From the NCBI GenBank assembly GCA_947498125.1, contig CANMJH010000002.1, forward strand, positions 811,001-875,000: a stretch of 64,000 nucleotides of DNA, read 5' to 3'. The notes under the pieces were generated by a model, which saw nothing but the letters and a program-made list of their open reading frames with translations, was not told the origin of the DNA and did no database searches. This DNA is from an uncultured Nioella sp. (GTDB lineage Bacteria; Pseudomonadota; Alphaproteobacteria; Rhodobacterales; Rhodobacteraceae). Each line of letters starts with the position of its first letter. Position 1 is the first letter of the stretch. This document shows positions 24,856 to 32,437 of the stretch, one piece after another. The position numbers were made by a program, and so were the translations under genes.

Positions 24856-26172
24856 TTAGGCGTCCATGTCTTTTGGCAGAACCAAGTTCAAGAAGATCGC
24901 CATAATCGCCGTGGGGGCCACAGCAGATGTCGCCAATGTTTTAATCACACCGGGCAGGTACTGAACGGCAGAAGGCACAAGGTTCAGACCCAGACCAAAG
25001 GCAAGGCTGACCGCGATGATGATCATCGTGCGACGTGTCATCTTTTCCTCGGCCAAGACATTCAGACCAGCGGCTGCGACCATACCAAACATAACGATCA
25101 CACCGCCGCCCAGAACGGGCAAAGGCATAGAGGCGATCACGGCGCCCACTTTCGGGATCAAACCACAGACAATCATGATCAAACCGGCAATTGTCACAAC
25201 GTGGCGCGACATGATCCCAGTCATGCCAACGATGCCCACGTTCTGACTGAACGAGGTGTTTGGCAGACCGCCAAAGACACCAGCAACGGCAGTACCCAGA
25301 CCATCGGCATAGGTTGCACCGGCGATTTCTTCGTCGGTTGCATCGCGGTTTGCACCAGCTTTCGCAGTCGCAGATGCGTCGCCCACAGTTTCGATCGCGG
25401 ATACGACCGAGACCAACGTCACGGCAAAGACCGCGCCAAGGTTAAACTCGAAGCCATATGGCAAAGGTTGGATCGATGTGATCCATGCGGCACCACCGAC
25501 AGGGGCAAAGTTCACCATGCCCAGTACGAAGGCCAAGGCGTAACCGGCCAGCAGGCCAATCAGGATGCCCGATGCGGACAACACGCCTTTGGTGAAGAAT
25601 TTCACCACCAAAGCCACGACAATCACAGTCAGGGCCACGGACCAATGCTTGAGCGATCCGAAGCTTTCGGCAGCCATTTGGAAATCAGCAGCGCCGCCAG
25701 CGGCATATTTGATCGCAACCGGGATCAGGTACAAACCAATCGCCAAGATAACGAGGCCAGTGATTAGCGGCGGGAAGAGCCAGCGCAGGTTTTTGATAAC
25801 GGCACCAAGGCAGAAATGGATCGCGCCGCCTATGATACATGCGGTCAACGCGACGCCCATACCCATGGTTGCGGCAACGCCCGCCAGAACACCAACAAAG
25901 GCAAACGATGTGCCCTGCATAATAGGCAACCGCGCGCCAACTGGGCCGATACCTACGGTTTGAAAAACTGTCGCGATGCCCGCGAACAGCATAGCCATCT
26001 GGATCAGATAGATTTGTTCCGGACCGCCAAATGCAAAACCAGCGGCCCCGGCGACGATGATCGATGGCGTTACGTTCGAGGCGAACATCGCCAAAACATG
26101 TTGAAGCCCAAGTGGGATCGCCTGGCCTATCGGCGGCGTAACATTTGGATCAGAATAGGATGTGTCAGTCAT
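24856..26172 (-). CDS. NCS2-family purine (urate/xanthine) permease
   Basis: A 438-residue nucleobase:cation symporter-2. The substrate-site histidine is in LQHVLAMFASN, the TM3 region reads MQGTSFAFVG, and the family signature is FSQNVGIVGMTGI. Twelve to fourteen hydrophobic segments are visible. The QN-G-T-G form of the signature matches xanthine/uric acid transporters rather than ascorbate or uracil ones, and the surrounding urate genes support urate or xanthine as substrate. It lies downstream of allA in the same direction after 47 bases, and so is probably the last gene of the puuE-uraD / allA / permease operon. Confidence 0.92.
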   Translation of the reverse strand: MTDTSYSDPNVTPPIGQAIPLGLQHVLAMFASNVTPSIIVAGAAGFAFGGPEQIYLIQMAMLFAGIATVFQTVGIGPVGARLPIMQGTSFAFVGVLAGVAATMGMGVALTACIIGGAIHFCLGAVIKNLRWLFPPLITGLVILAIGLYLIPVAIKYAAGGAADFQMAAESFGSLKHWSVALTVIVVALVVKFFTKGVLSASGILIGLLAGYALAFVLGMVNFAPVGGAAWITSIQPLPYGFEFNLGAVFAVTLVSVVSAIETVGDASATAKAGANRDATDEEIAGATYADGLGTAVAGVFGGLPNTSFSQNVGIVGMTGIMSRHVVTIAGLIMIVCGLIPKVGAVIASMPLPVLGGGVIVMFGMVAAAGLNVLAEEKMTRRTMIIIAVSLAFGLGLNLVPSAVQYLPGVIKTLATSAVAPTAIMAIFLNLVLPKDMDA

Positions 26173-26219
26173 TGTTGTCGTCCCTTCAGGGTAGGTACGC
26201 CCATCTTTTGTAGGCTTGG

Positions 26220-26705
26220 TTAAAACTCGACGATAAAAGGCTCATCGAAGGTATGTTCTTGTAGGTTGGTGCCGTCGCCAATGCGGTCGATGACGGCAAA
26301 CAACCCCGGATCAGACAGCGGGGTCAGAACCCCGTGCCAAATGTTTTGGTGAATATTTATCGCCTGCCCAGCCTCGGTGACAAAGGCACGCGGTGTGTCC
26401 GGTATGTTGCCGGCATCAAGCGCAACGATCACCAGAAACGGGTTTTGATGCATCGGAATAAAGGCCTGTGATCCCAGAGGATGCCGCTCGACCAGATCCA
26501 ATTTGTAGGGCATGTCGCGGGCCTGTGCGTGAAACAGGCTGATGCCCGCACGGCCGCCTTCAAACGACAATTCTGCACGATCATGAAACCGCCCGCAGTA
26601 CCCTTGGTTGATGATTTGATCCGCGTCGCCAGCACAATCCAACACGTCCCCAAATGGCGCAAAGGCCTCGGGCGTTAGAGGGTGCGTGTGCAAGATGTGG
26701 GTCAC
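26220..26705 (-). CDS. allA: Ureidoglycolate lyase
   Basis: A 161-residue enzyme splitting ureidoglycolate into glyoxylate and urea, the step that feeds urease. It shows PLTPEAFAPFGDVLD, the RAGISLFHAQ segment, ERHPLGSQAFIPM, the FLVIVALD strand, and INIHQNIWHGVLTPL with the conserved active-site His residues. The start is GTG at 26705, overlapping the upstream gene stop as GTGA; a reading from 26756 would extend 51 bases into that gene. Normal family length. Confidence 0.94.
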   Translation of the reverse strand: MTHILHTHPLTPEAFAPFGDVLDCAGDADQIINQGYCGRFHDRAELSFEGGRAGISLFHAQARDMPYKLDLVERHPLGSQAFIPMHQNPFLVIVALDAGNIPDTPRAFVTEAGQAINIHQNIWHGVLTPLSDPGLFAVIDRIGDGTNLQEHTFDEPFIVEF

Positions 26706-28117
26706 GGCAACAAATCCTTCAGACGTATTTCGGCAATACGTTCGACTTGTGCGCAAGCCTCAGCAAACTCGGTCGCACTTTCATTGGCGATCCGCGTTTC
26801 AAATGCCCGCTTTATGGACGCCTTGCTGTGATCGCGGACAGCGATGATAAAGGGAAACCCATGTTTTTCGGTGTAGTCGGCGTTCAGCTGGATGAACCGC
26901 TCGCGTTCCTCATCGGTCAACATGTCCAGCCCTGCGCCCGCTTGTTCTGACGTGGATTCGGCGGTTAGTTTACCCGCCGCAGCCAGCTTTCCTGCAAGGT
27001 CTGGATGGGCGGTCAAAACGCCAAGACGTTCCTCGTGGCTGGCGGCGCGGAACATACGCGCCAAGGCGTTATGCAGGCCGGTGGGGCTGTCATGTGCGGG
27101 GCCAAGATCCAAGTCAAAAGCGCGTTCGGCAATCCAAGGGGAATGTTCAAAAACGCCGCCAAAGGCGGATACAAACGCCTCTTTGGTCATTTTTGACGGG
27201 CTTATTGTCTGTTGCGGTGGATGATGTTTTGCCCAATGGCGAGCGATATCGATGCGGCGGGCGAACCAGACGCCTTCATGAGATTGCGCGTAGTCCAGAA
27301 ACCGCTTTAGGGCCATCACCCGGCCTGGACGCCCTACTAGGCGACAGTGCAATCCGATGGATAGCATTTTGGGCGCGCCCTCAAGCCCTTCGGCATAGAG
27401 CGCATCAAAGCTGTCTTTGAGGTAGGCAAAGAACTGGTCGCCCGAATTGAAGCCCTGCGGCGTTGCGAACCGCATGTCGTTGCAATCGAGCGTGTAAGGG
27501 ACAATCAGCTGGTCCTTGCCATCAAATTGCATCCAATAGGGCAAATCATCGGCATAGCTATCGGCGATATAGTCGAACCCTTCCTTAGCGGCGAGGGCGA
27601 CCGTGTTTTCCGATGCGCGGCCCGTATACCATCCCAAGGGCCGTGCGCCGGTGACTTCGGTATGCAGACGAATGGCCTCTTGCATATGGGCCTGTTCGTC
27701 TTCGGCTGGGTAATCTTTGTATTCAATCCATTTCAGGCCGTGGCTGGCAATTTCCCACCCGGCGTCACCCATGGCGCGGGTTTGGGCCGGGCTGCGCGCC
27801 AAAGCCGTTGCTACGCCATAGACGGTCAAAGGGATTTGTTTGCCGGTGAACAGTCGGTGCAGGCGCCAAAACCCGGCACGCGCGCCGTATTCATAGATCG
27901 AGTCCATATTCCAATGGCGTTGGCCCGGCCATGCCTGTGCGCCGACGATTTCTGACAGGAATGCCTCGGATGCAGCATCCCCATGATCGATATGGTTCTC
28001 GCCGCCTTCTTCGTAGTTAAGGACAATCTGGACAGCGATGCGCGCACCCCCCGGCCATTGGGGGTCCGGTGGGGTCGCGCCGTACCCCAAGAGATCTCGA
28101 TTATAACGATATACCAT
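26702..28117 (-). CDS. Fused allantoinase (PuuE) - OHCU decarboxylase (UraD)
   Basis: A 471-residue two-domain enzyme. Residues about 1-302 are the metal-independent allantoinase PuuE of the polysaccharide-deacetylase fold (MVYRYNRDLLGYGATPPDP, VLNYEEGGENHI, ASHGLKWIEYKD, GWYTGRASENT, SIGLHCRLVGRPGR). After a short linker, residues about 312-471 are 2-oxo-4-hydroxy-4-carboxy-5-ureidoimidazoline decarboxylase (VSAFGGVFEHSPWIAERAF, LTAHPDLAGKLAAAGKL, the SxEQAGAGLD motif, GFPFIIAVRDHSK). It would catalyse two successive steps, OHCU to (S)-allantoin to allantoate. It is divergent from the HIU hydrolase gene that makes its substrate and overlaps allA. Confidence 0.94.
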   Translation of the reverse strand: MVYRYNRDLLGYGATPPDPQWPGGARIAVQIVLNYEEGGENHIDHGDAASEAFLSEIVGAQAWPGQRHWNMDSIYEYGARAGFWRLHRLFTGKQIPLTVYGVATALARSPAQTRAMGDAGWEIASHGLKWIEYKDYPAEDEQAHMQEAIRLHTEVTGARPLGWYTGRASENTVALAAKEGFDYIADSYADDLPYWMQFDGKDQLIVPYTLDCNDMRFATPQGFNSGDQFFAYLKDSFDALYAEGLEGAPKMLSIGLHCRLVGRPGRVMALKRFLDYAQSHEGVWFARRIDIARHWAKHHPPQQTISPSKMTKEAFVSAFGGVFEHSPWIAERAFDLDLGPAHDSPTGLHNALARMFRAASHEERLGVLTAHPDLAGKLAAAGKLTAESTSEQAGAGLDMLTDEERERFIQLNADYTEKHGFPFIIAVRDHSKASIKRAFETRIANESATEFAEACAQVERIAEIRLKDLLP

Positions 28118-28275
28118 TCTGCCCTCGGTCTTATTGTGGTGACCCTAGCCTACTTGGCTTGCATTGACTTTCAGAAGATTTTTGAAGCTCTATTTTTCAA
28201 TCGCGCCTATCTGCGGGCGATCGAAAGGGCCAATAAGGGTCCACGCGTGTTCAAATGGAAAAGGAAGGCCGTCAG

Positions 28276-28632
28276 ATGCCGGGATATTTAACCACTCATG
28301 TTTTGGACACCAACAAGGGCTGCCCCGCGCCGGGGATCAAAATTTTTCTGTATCGGGTGTCTGGCAATTCGCATCGCAAAATCGCCGAGGCCGTAACCAA
28401 TGAAGATGGCCGCACGGATGCGCCGATTTTGCCAGAAGGTGACTTTAAAGTTGGAACCTACGAGTTGATTTTCTTCGCCGGAGATTACCTGCGCGAGACA
28501 GGACAGGCGACCGAAGAGCCGCTTTTCCTTGATCAGATTCCTATTCGGTTTGGCATGTCAGACCCAGAGGCGCATTACCATGTGCCGCTGCTCGTCTCGG
28601 CCCACGCTTTTTCAACGTATCGCGGTAGTTGA
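28276..28632 (+). CDS. uraH: 5-hydroxyisourate hydrolase (transthyretin-like)
   Basis: A 118-residue member of the transthyretin-like HIU hydrolases. The catalytic His is in YLTTHVLDTNKG, the Arg in TNEDGRTDAPIL, the second His in EAHYHVPLLVSAH, and the C-terminus is the diagnostic YRGS. ATG at 28276 is preferred since MPGYLTTHVLD is the usual opening; an ATG at 28255 adds seven residues. No signal peptide, so it acts in the cytoplasm on the product of urate hydroxylase. The 158 bases to the divergent puuE-uraD gene should contain both promoters. Confidence 0.97.
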   Translation: MPGYLTTHVLDTNKGCPAPGIKIFLYRVSGNSHRKIAEAVTNEDGRTDAPILPEGDFKVGTYELIFFAGDYLRETGQATEEPLFLDQIPIRFGMSDPEAHYHVPLLVSAHAFSTYRGS

Positions 28633-28637
28633 TTTAT

Positions 28638-28673
28638 CTGCCTTGAGGCAGGCCCGCTTTCGTCAGGAAAGCG
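28638..28673. terminator. Two hairpins between convergent uraH and LysR genes
   Basis: CTGCC/GGCAG (28638-28651) and CGCTTTC/GAAAGCG (28655-28673) are perfect stems with four- and five-base loops. The second covers the LysR stop codon. No T-run follows; they probably separate the two convergent transcripts. Confidence 0.5.
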
Positions 28674-29565
28674 CCCGTAGGATGTGATCGGCCATAAAGT
28701 CTATCAGCAAGCGCACTTTGGGATCTTGACGTTTCCGATGCATATAGAGGCAGGCCAGCTGAACTGGCACAGGAGGATTGTCTGGTAAAACCGGGATCAG
28801 CGCGCCTGTAGCCAGATGTTCGGCCATTTCAAATTCGGGTTTGAGGATAATGCCATGCCCGGCCAACGCCCAACTGGTCAGAACGTCTCCGTCATCTGAC
28901 TCGAACGGGCCTTTCACCGAGATGCGCCGAACACCGCCGTCGATTTGCAGCGGCCATTGAAACTCTGGCGAGCCGGGGTAACGCAAGTTTAAGCAATCAT
29001 GCGCGCCATTTGCCAGATCCTCGGGGCGCGATGGCTGCCCTTTGCGCGCCAAATATTCAGGCGAGGCGCATAGCAGTCGAGAACAATCCGCAATTTTGCG
29101 TATTCGCAGGGTGCTGTCTTCGGGAACCCCCAGAAAAAACGCCACGTCCAGCCCTTCAGCGGCCATATCTAGTTTGCGGTCAGATAGTCGTAGGCGGATT
29201 TCAATCAGAGGGTATTTCTCTGAAAATTTCGGCACGGCGGGTGCCACCAAACGGCGGCCAATCCCCAAAGGGGCGGCCATAAAAATCGTGCCGCGCGGAC
29301 TTTGCGTGACTTCGGTCACTTCGGCTTCGGCGCGTTCGACGGCCTCAAGAACCCGGCAAGCGCCACGATAGAAAAGCAGTCCCTGTTCGGTTGGATTTAG
29401 CTGCCGCGTTGTCCGCTGGAAAAGCCGCACATTCAGGTGCTCTTCCAGTTGAGAAATACGGCTGGACGCAACTGCGGCCGAGATCCTTTGGTCCCGCGCA
29501 GCCGCCGACATCGAGCCGAGCTCGTAAACGCGGACAAAGGTTTTGATGTTTTCCAGATATGCCAT
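28663..29565 (-). CDS. LysR-family transcriptional regulator
   Basis: A 300-residue regulator with an N-terminal HTH (MAYLENIKTFVRVYELGSMS, AAVASSRISQLEEHLNVRLF) and the effector domain from about residue 90 (FMAAPLGIGRRLVAPAVPKF). It is transcribed away from puuD, with 128 bases between the two starts, and sits amid urate-degradation genes, so it may sense urate or an intermediate. This subgroup (CrgA/DsdC-like, with RQLNPTEQGLLFY) is broad and includes aldehyde and quinone sensors, so the effector is open. Confidence 0.88.
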   Translation of the reverse strand: MAYLENIKTFVRVYELGSMSAAARDQRISAAVASSRISQLEEHLNVRLFQRTTRQLNPTEQGLLFYRGACRVLEAVERAEAEVTEVTQSPRGTIFMAAPLGIGRRLVAPAVPKFSEKYPLIEIRLRLSDRKLDMAAEGLDVAFFLGVPEDSTLRIRKIADCSRLLCASPEYLARKGQPSRPEDLANGAHDCLNLRYPGSPEFQWPLQIDGGVRRISVKGPFESDDGDVLTSWALAGHGIILKPEFEMAEHLATGALIPVLPDNPPVPVQLACLYMHRKRQDPKVRLLIDFMADHILRALS

Positions 29566-29693
29566 GAATATTCGTAGCGTTTTTTTGAAACAGATGGGAG
29601 ATTTTTTGTAATACCAGTTAAGTTAAGCAAGGGTTAGACCAAAACTAAGGGATGGAAAACCATTGGCTGGGTCACGAAAAAGGATCACTTCAT

Positions 29694-30959
29694 ATGACTG
29701 ATATCCTGATTGTCTGGGATTGGATTGGGTTTGCAGTCCGGTGGCTGCATGTCATCACTGCGGTGGCCTGGATTGGATCAAGCTTCTATTTTATCGCTCT
29801 GGACCTTGGATTGCGCCGCGACGGTGACCTGAATGGCGCCGACGGCGACGAATGGCAGGTCCATGGCGGCGGCTTTTATCACATCCGAAAATATCTGGTG
29901 GCACCCGAGGCGATGCCAGAGCATCTGACGTGGTTCAAATGGGAAAGCTACACAACGTGGCTGTCTGGTGCGGCGCTTCTGATGCTGACCTATTGGGTCG
30001 GTGCCGAGCTTTTCCTACTTGATCCGAACAAAGCCAACCTATCAATTTTTGGCGGCATTCTTATTTCTGCAGGCTCTCTTACCGTTGGTTGGCTTATCTA
30101 TGATCGGCTGTGTAAGTCGCCGCTTGGCGAGCAACCGACAGTCTTGATGTTGCTTCTCTTTGTCCTGCTGGTCGCAATGGGGTGGGGGTACAATCAGATC
30201 TTCACAGGTCGTGCGATGATGCTGCATTTGGGGGCCTTCACGGCCACGATAATGACCGCGAACGTCTTTTTCATTATCATGCCGAACCAGCGCATAGTGG
30301 TCGAAGACCTTAAGGCGGGCCGGACGCCAGACCCGAAATACGGTAAGATCGCCAAGCTGCGCTCGACCCATAATAATTACCTGACATTGCCGGTTGTCTT
30401 CCTGATGTTGTCCAACCACGCGCCATTGGCCTTTGCGTCCAAATATAACTGGATTATCGCAGCGTTGGTGTTCCTGATGGGTGTCACTATTCGCCATTAC
30501 TTTAACTCGATGCATGCCCGCAAAGGTCAGCCGAACTGGGCTTGGGCGGTGACAGTGTTCATCTTCCTTGCCATTGCGTGGCTGTCGTCCCTTGGCCTTG
30601 ATCATGACACCTATGACGAGGCTGAGGCACGTGCGCTCAGTCCGCATGAAGAACGGTTGATCAATGCAGACGGTTTTGAAGAGGTTGCCTCAATAGTCTC
30701 GGGCCGTTGCGCGATGTGCCATGCGCGTGAGCCATTCTATCCCGGCATTCGGCGCGCGCCACGCAATGTTCTGCTTGAAACCGATGCAGATATCGCCCGC
30801 GCGATGACTTCTGTGTACTTGCAGGCGGGCGTCAGTGCGGCCATGCCGCCGCCTAGCCAATCGACAATCACTGATCAAGAACGCGCGTTGCTGCGCAACT
30901 GGTATCAGAACCTGGGCGCGGGTGGCGCTTTAAGGGTCGCAGAAGCTGCTGGCGGGTAA
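29694..30959 (+). CDS. puuD: Urate hydroxylase PuuD, membrane type with cytochrome c domain
   Basis: A 421-residue protein with about eight or nine membrane helices followed by a soluble C-terminal cytochrome c domain (residues about 325-421). Haem c is attached at GRCAMCHAREPF, and the distal Met is probably in SAAMPPPSQ. The membrane part opens with GFAVRWLHVITAVAWIGSSFYF and includes HLTWFKWESYTTWLSGAALL and RSTHNNYLTLPVVFLMLSNH, all with conserved histidines. The family oxidises urate to 5-hydroxyisourate with electrons leaving through cytochrome c, unlike cofactor-free uricase. ATG at 29694 has AAGGA nine bases upstream. Confidence 0.95.
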   Translation: MTDILIVWDWIGFAVRWLHVITAVAWIGSSFYFIALDLGLRRDGDLNGADGDEWQVHGGGFYHIRKYLVAPEAMPEHLTWFKWESYTTWLSGAALLMLTYWVGAELFLLDPNKANLSIFGGILISAGSLTVGWLIYDRLCKSPLGEQPTVLMLLLFVLLVAMGWGYNQIFTGRAMMLHLGAFTATIMTANVFFIIMPNQRIVVEDLKAGRTPDPKYGKIAKLRSTHNNYLTLPVVFLMLSNHAPLAFASKYNWIIAALVFLMGVTIRHYFNSMHARKGQPNWAWAVTVFIFLAIAWLSSLGLDHDTYDEAEARALSPHEERLINADGFEEVASIVSGRCAMCHAREPFYPGIRRAPRNVLLETDADIARAMTSVYLQAGVSAAMPPPSQSTITDQERALLRNWYQNLGAGGALRVAEAAGG

Positions 30960-31067
30960 GAATATTAGGAGTTTGATAAGCTCTGATCAGTAGAGTTGTA
31001 GGCGAATTGCAAGAATTTCCGGTCCGGGCCTCTTCGCAATGCTTCGTTCAGCTTTTCTGTGGTTCAA

Positions 31068-31538
31068 ATGACAAAAATCGATCAAGCGCCTATCGTATCC
31101 TCTCGGCAAGTCACGCTGATCCAGCAAAGCTTTGCATTGGTCATGCAGGAAAAAGCAGAACTGGCGGAAGCTGCAAATAGGCATTTTCTTGCACTCGCGC
31201 CGAGTGCTGGACCGCTGTTTCAACAAGAAAACATTGTACCACGCGAACGGCTTTTGAATGCGCTGGCCATGATTGTGCGCAGCGTTGAAGATGTTGACGC
31301 ATTTGATGCAGCGGCCAAAAAACTTGCCCTTAAACGCCTTGGAAATGGAAATGCACCAGACCATGCGCCGCTTGTCGCTAAAGCGTCGTTTCTGGCCATG
31401 AAAGATTGTCTGGGAACGCGGTTTTCCGATGAGGCTCAGATCGCATGGAAAACCGCTCTAGATAGGTTTAGCCCGCGCGTAGAAGAGTGGATGCAAAAGC
31501 TCGCAAAAGAGAATGAGACGCTTTTATCCCGAAACTGA
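31068..31538 (+). CDS. Single-domain globin
   Basis: A 156-residue protein aligning by eye with the globin part of flavohaemoglobins: the N-terminal [20 protein letters not shown] helix, LFQQENI where the CD1 phenylalanine is expected, the proximal histidine in [19 protein letters not shown], and [10 protein letters not shown] in the H helix. No reductase domain follows. It starts 108 bases after puuD in the same direction. The ATG at 31068 has no clear ribosome binding site, and a GTG three codons earlier is possible. Its 3' end overlaps the convergent rpe by 15 bases. Haem binding is predicted, function unknown. Confidence 0.72.
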   Translation: MTKIDQAPIVSSRQVTLIQQSFALVMQEKAELAEAANRHFLALAPSAGPLFQQENIVPRERLLNALAMIVRSVEDVDAFDAAAKKLALKRLGNGNAPDHAPLVAKASFLAMKDCLGTRFSDEAQIAWKTALDRFSPRVEEWMQKLAKENETLLSRN

Positions 31539-32204
31539 ATCGCGAATGGCTTTGATGTTTTGGCCGTAAACCTCGGAGTTTTCGACCGACCCACCACGAA
31601 ACACAGCCGAGCCAGCAACCAGAACATCTGCACCCGCCTGTGAAACAAGAGGTGCTGTCTTAGGGTCAACCCCGCCGTCAATTTCGATATGAACTGGGCG
31701 GTCGCCGATCATCGCGCGCAATGTGCGGATTTTATCGGTCATATCGATGAATTTTTGTCCACCAAAGCCGGGGTTCACTGTCATGACGCAAACCAAATCG
31801 GCCAGATCCAGAACATGGGCCACGGCCTCGGCTGGGGTGCCGGGGTTTAGAGCCACGCCGGCCTTCATCCCCGCTGCACGAATTGCTTGCAGCGTCCGGT
31901 GAATATGCGGACCCGCTTCGACATGCGCGGTCAAAATATCAGCCCCAGCATCTGCATAGGCATCGATCGAGGCATCTACCGGCGCGATCATCAGATGTAC
32001 ATCCATGACGGTTTTTACATGTTTTCGAAACGCTTTCACAGCAGGCGGGCCAAAGGTCAGGTTCGGCACAAAATGGTTGTCCATAACATCGACATGAACC
32101 CAATCAGCGCCTTGTGCCTCAATCGCCTGAATTTCGCGCCCGAAATCGGCAAAATCTGCGGATAGGATCGAAGGGGCGATCTTAAGGCTGCGGTCAAAAC
32201 TCAT
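31524..32204 (-). CDS. rpe: Ribulose-phosphate 3-epimerase
   Basis: A 226-residue TIM-barrel enzyme interconverting ribulose-5-phosphate and xylulose-5-phosphate. It shows [34 protein letters not shown], with the catalytic Asp, [22 protein letters not shown], and [12 protein letters not shown] with the second catalytic Asp. Complete and of normal length. The gene stands alone between the convergent globin and the divergent phytase-like gene. An inverted repeat TTGGCC/GGCCAA lies 30 bases upstream (32234-32251). Confidence 0.97.
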   Translation of the reverse strand: MSFDRSLKIAPSILSADFADFGREIQAIEAQGADWVHVDVMDNHFVPNLTFGPPAVKAFRKHVKTVMDVHLMIAPVDASIDAYADAGADILTAHVEAGPHIHRTLQAIRAAGMKAGVALNPGTPAEAVAHVLDLADLVCVMTVNPGFGGQKFIDMTDKIRTLRAMIGDRPVHIEIDGGVDPKTAPLVSQAGADVLVAGSAVFRGGSVENSEVYGQNIKAIRDSVSG

Positions 32205-32344
32205 GGCGATACTCCAAATGGGTTAGGCTTAACTTGGCCATAGTCGGCCAATGTCCTTCGATCAACCCGTGTTCAGGCACGCATATTGGATTTAACGTCG
32301 CGCCCTAATTTCGGATGCGGGATGATCTTTGTGGAAAACCTCGA

Positions 32345-32388
32345 GTTTCATTCATCCGTCACAAAACCTTAGCGCGCGCGTCACATTC
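32345..32388 (+). promoter_or_regulatory. Possible Pho box upstream of the phytase-like gene
   Basis: Reading in 11-base steps, GTTTCAT at 32345, CCGTCAC at 32356 and GCGTCAC at 32378 resemble the CTGTCAT/CTGTCAC half-sites of PhoB boxes. The first two are adjacent (11 bp) and the third is 22 bp from the second. The site is 50-90 bases before the start. By-eye match only. Confidence 0.35.
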
Positions 32389-32437
32389 CCACTTCAGGGC
32401 ACGGGAGGACATTCGACTTTTGGACAGGAGACCTCCC

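Noticed and set aside
24793-25767. 324-codon open frame on the plus strand opposite the purine permease
   Set aside because: Its translation is rich in His, Gln, Asp and Arg without any domain, while the opposite strand encodes a clear NCS2 permease. It is a codon-bias shadow.
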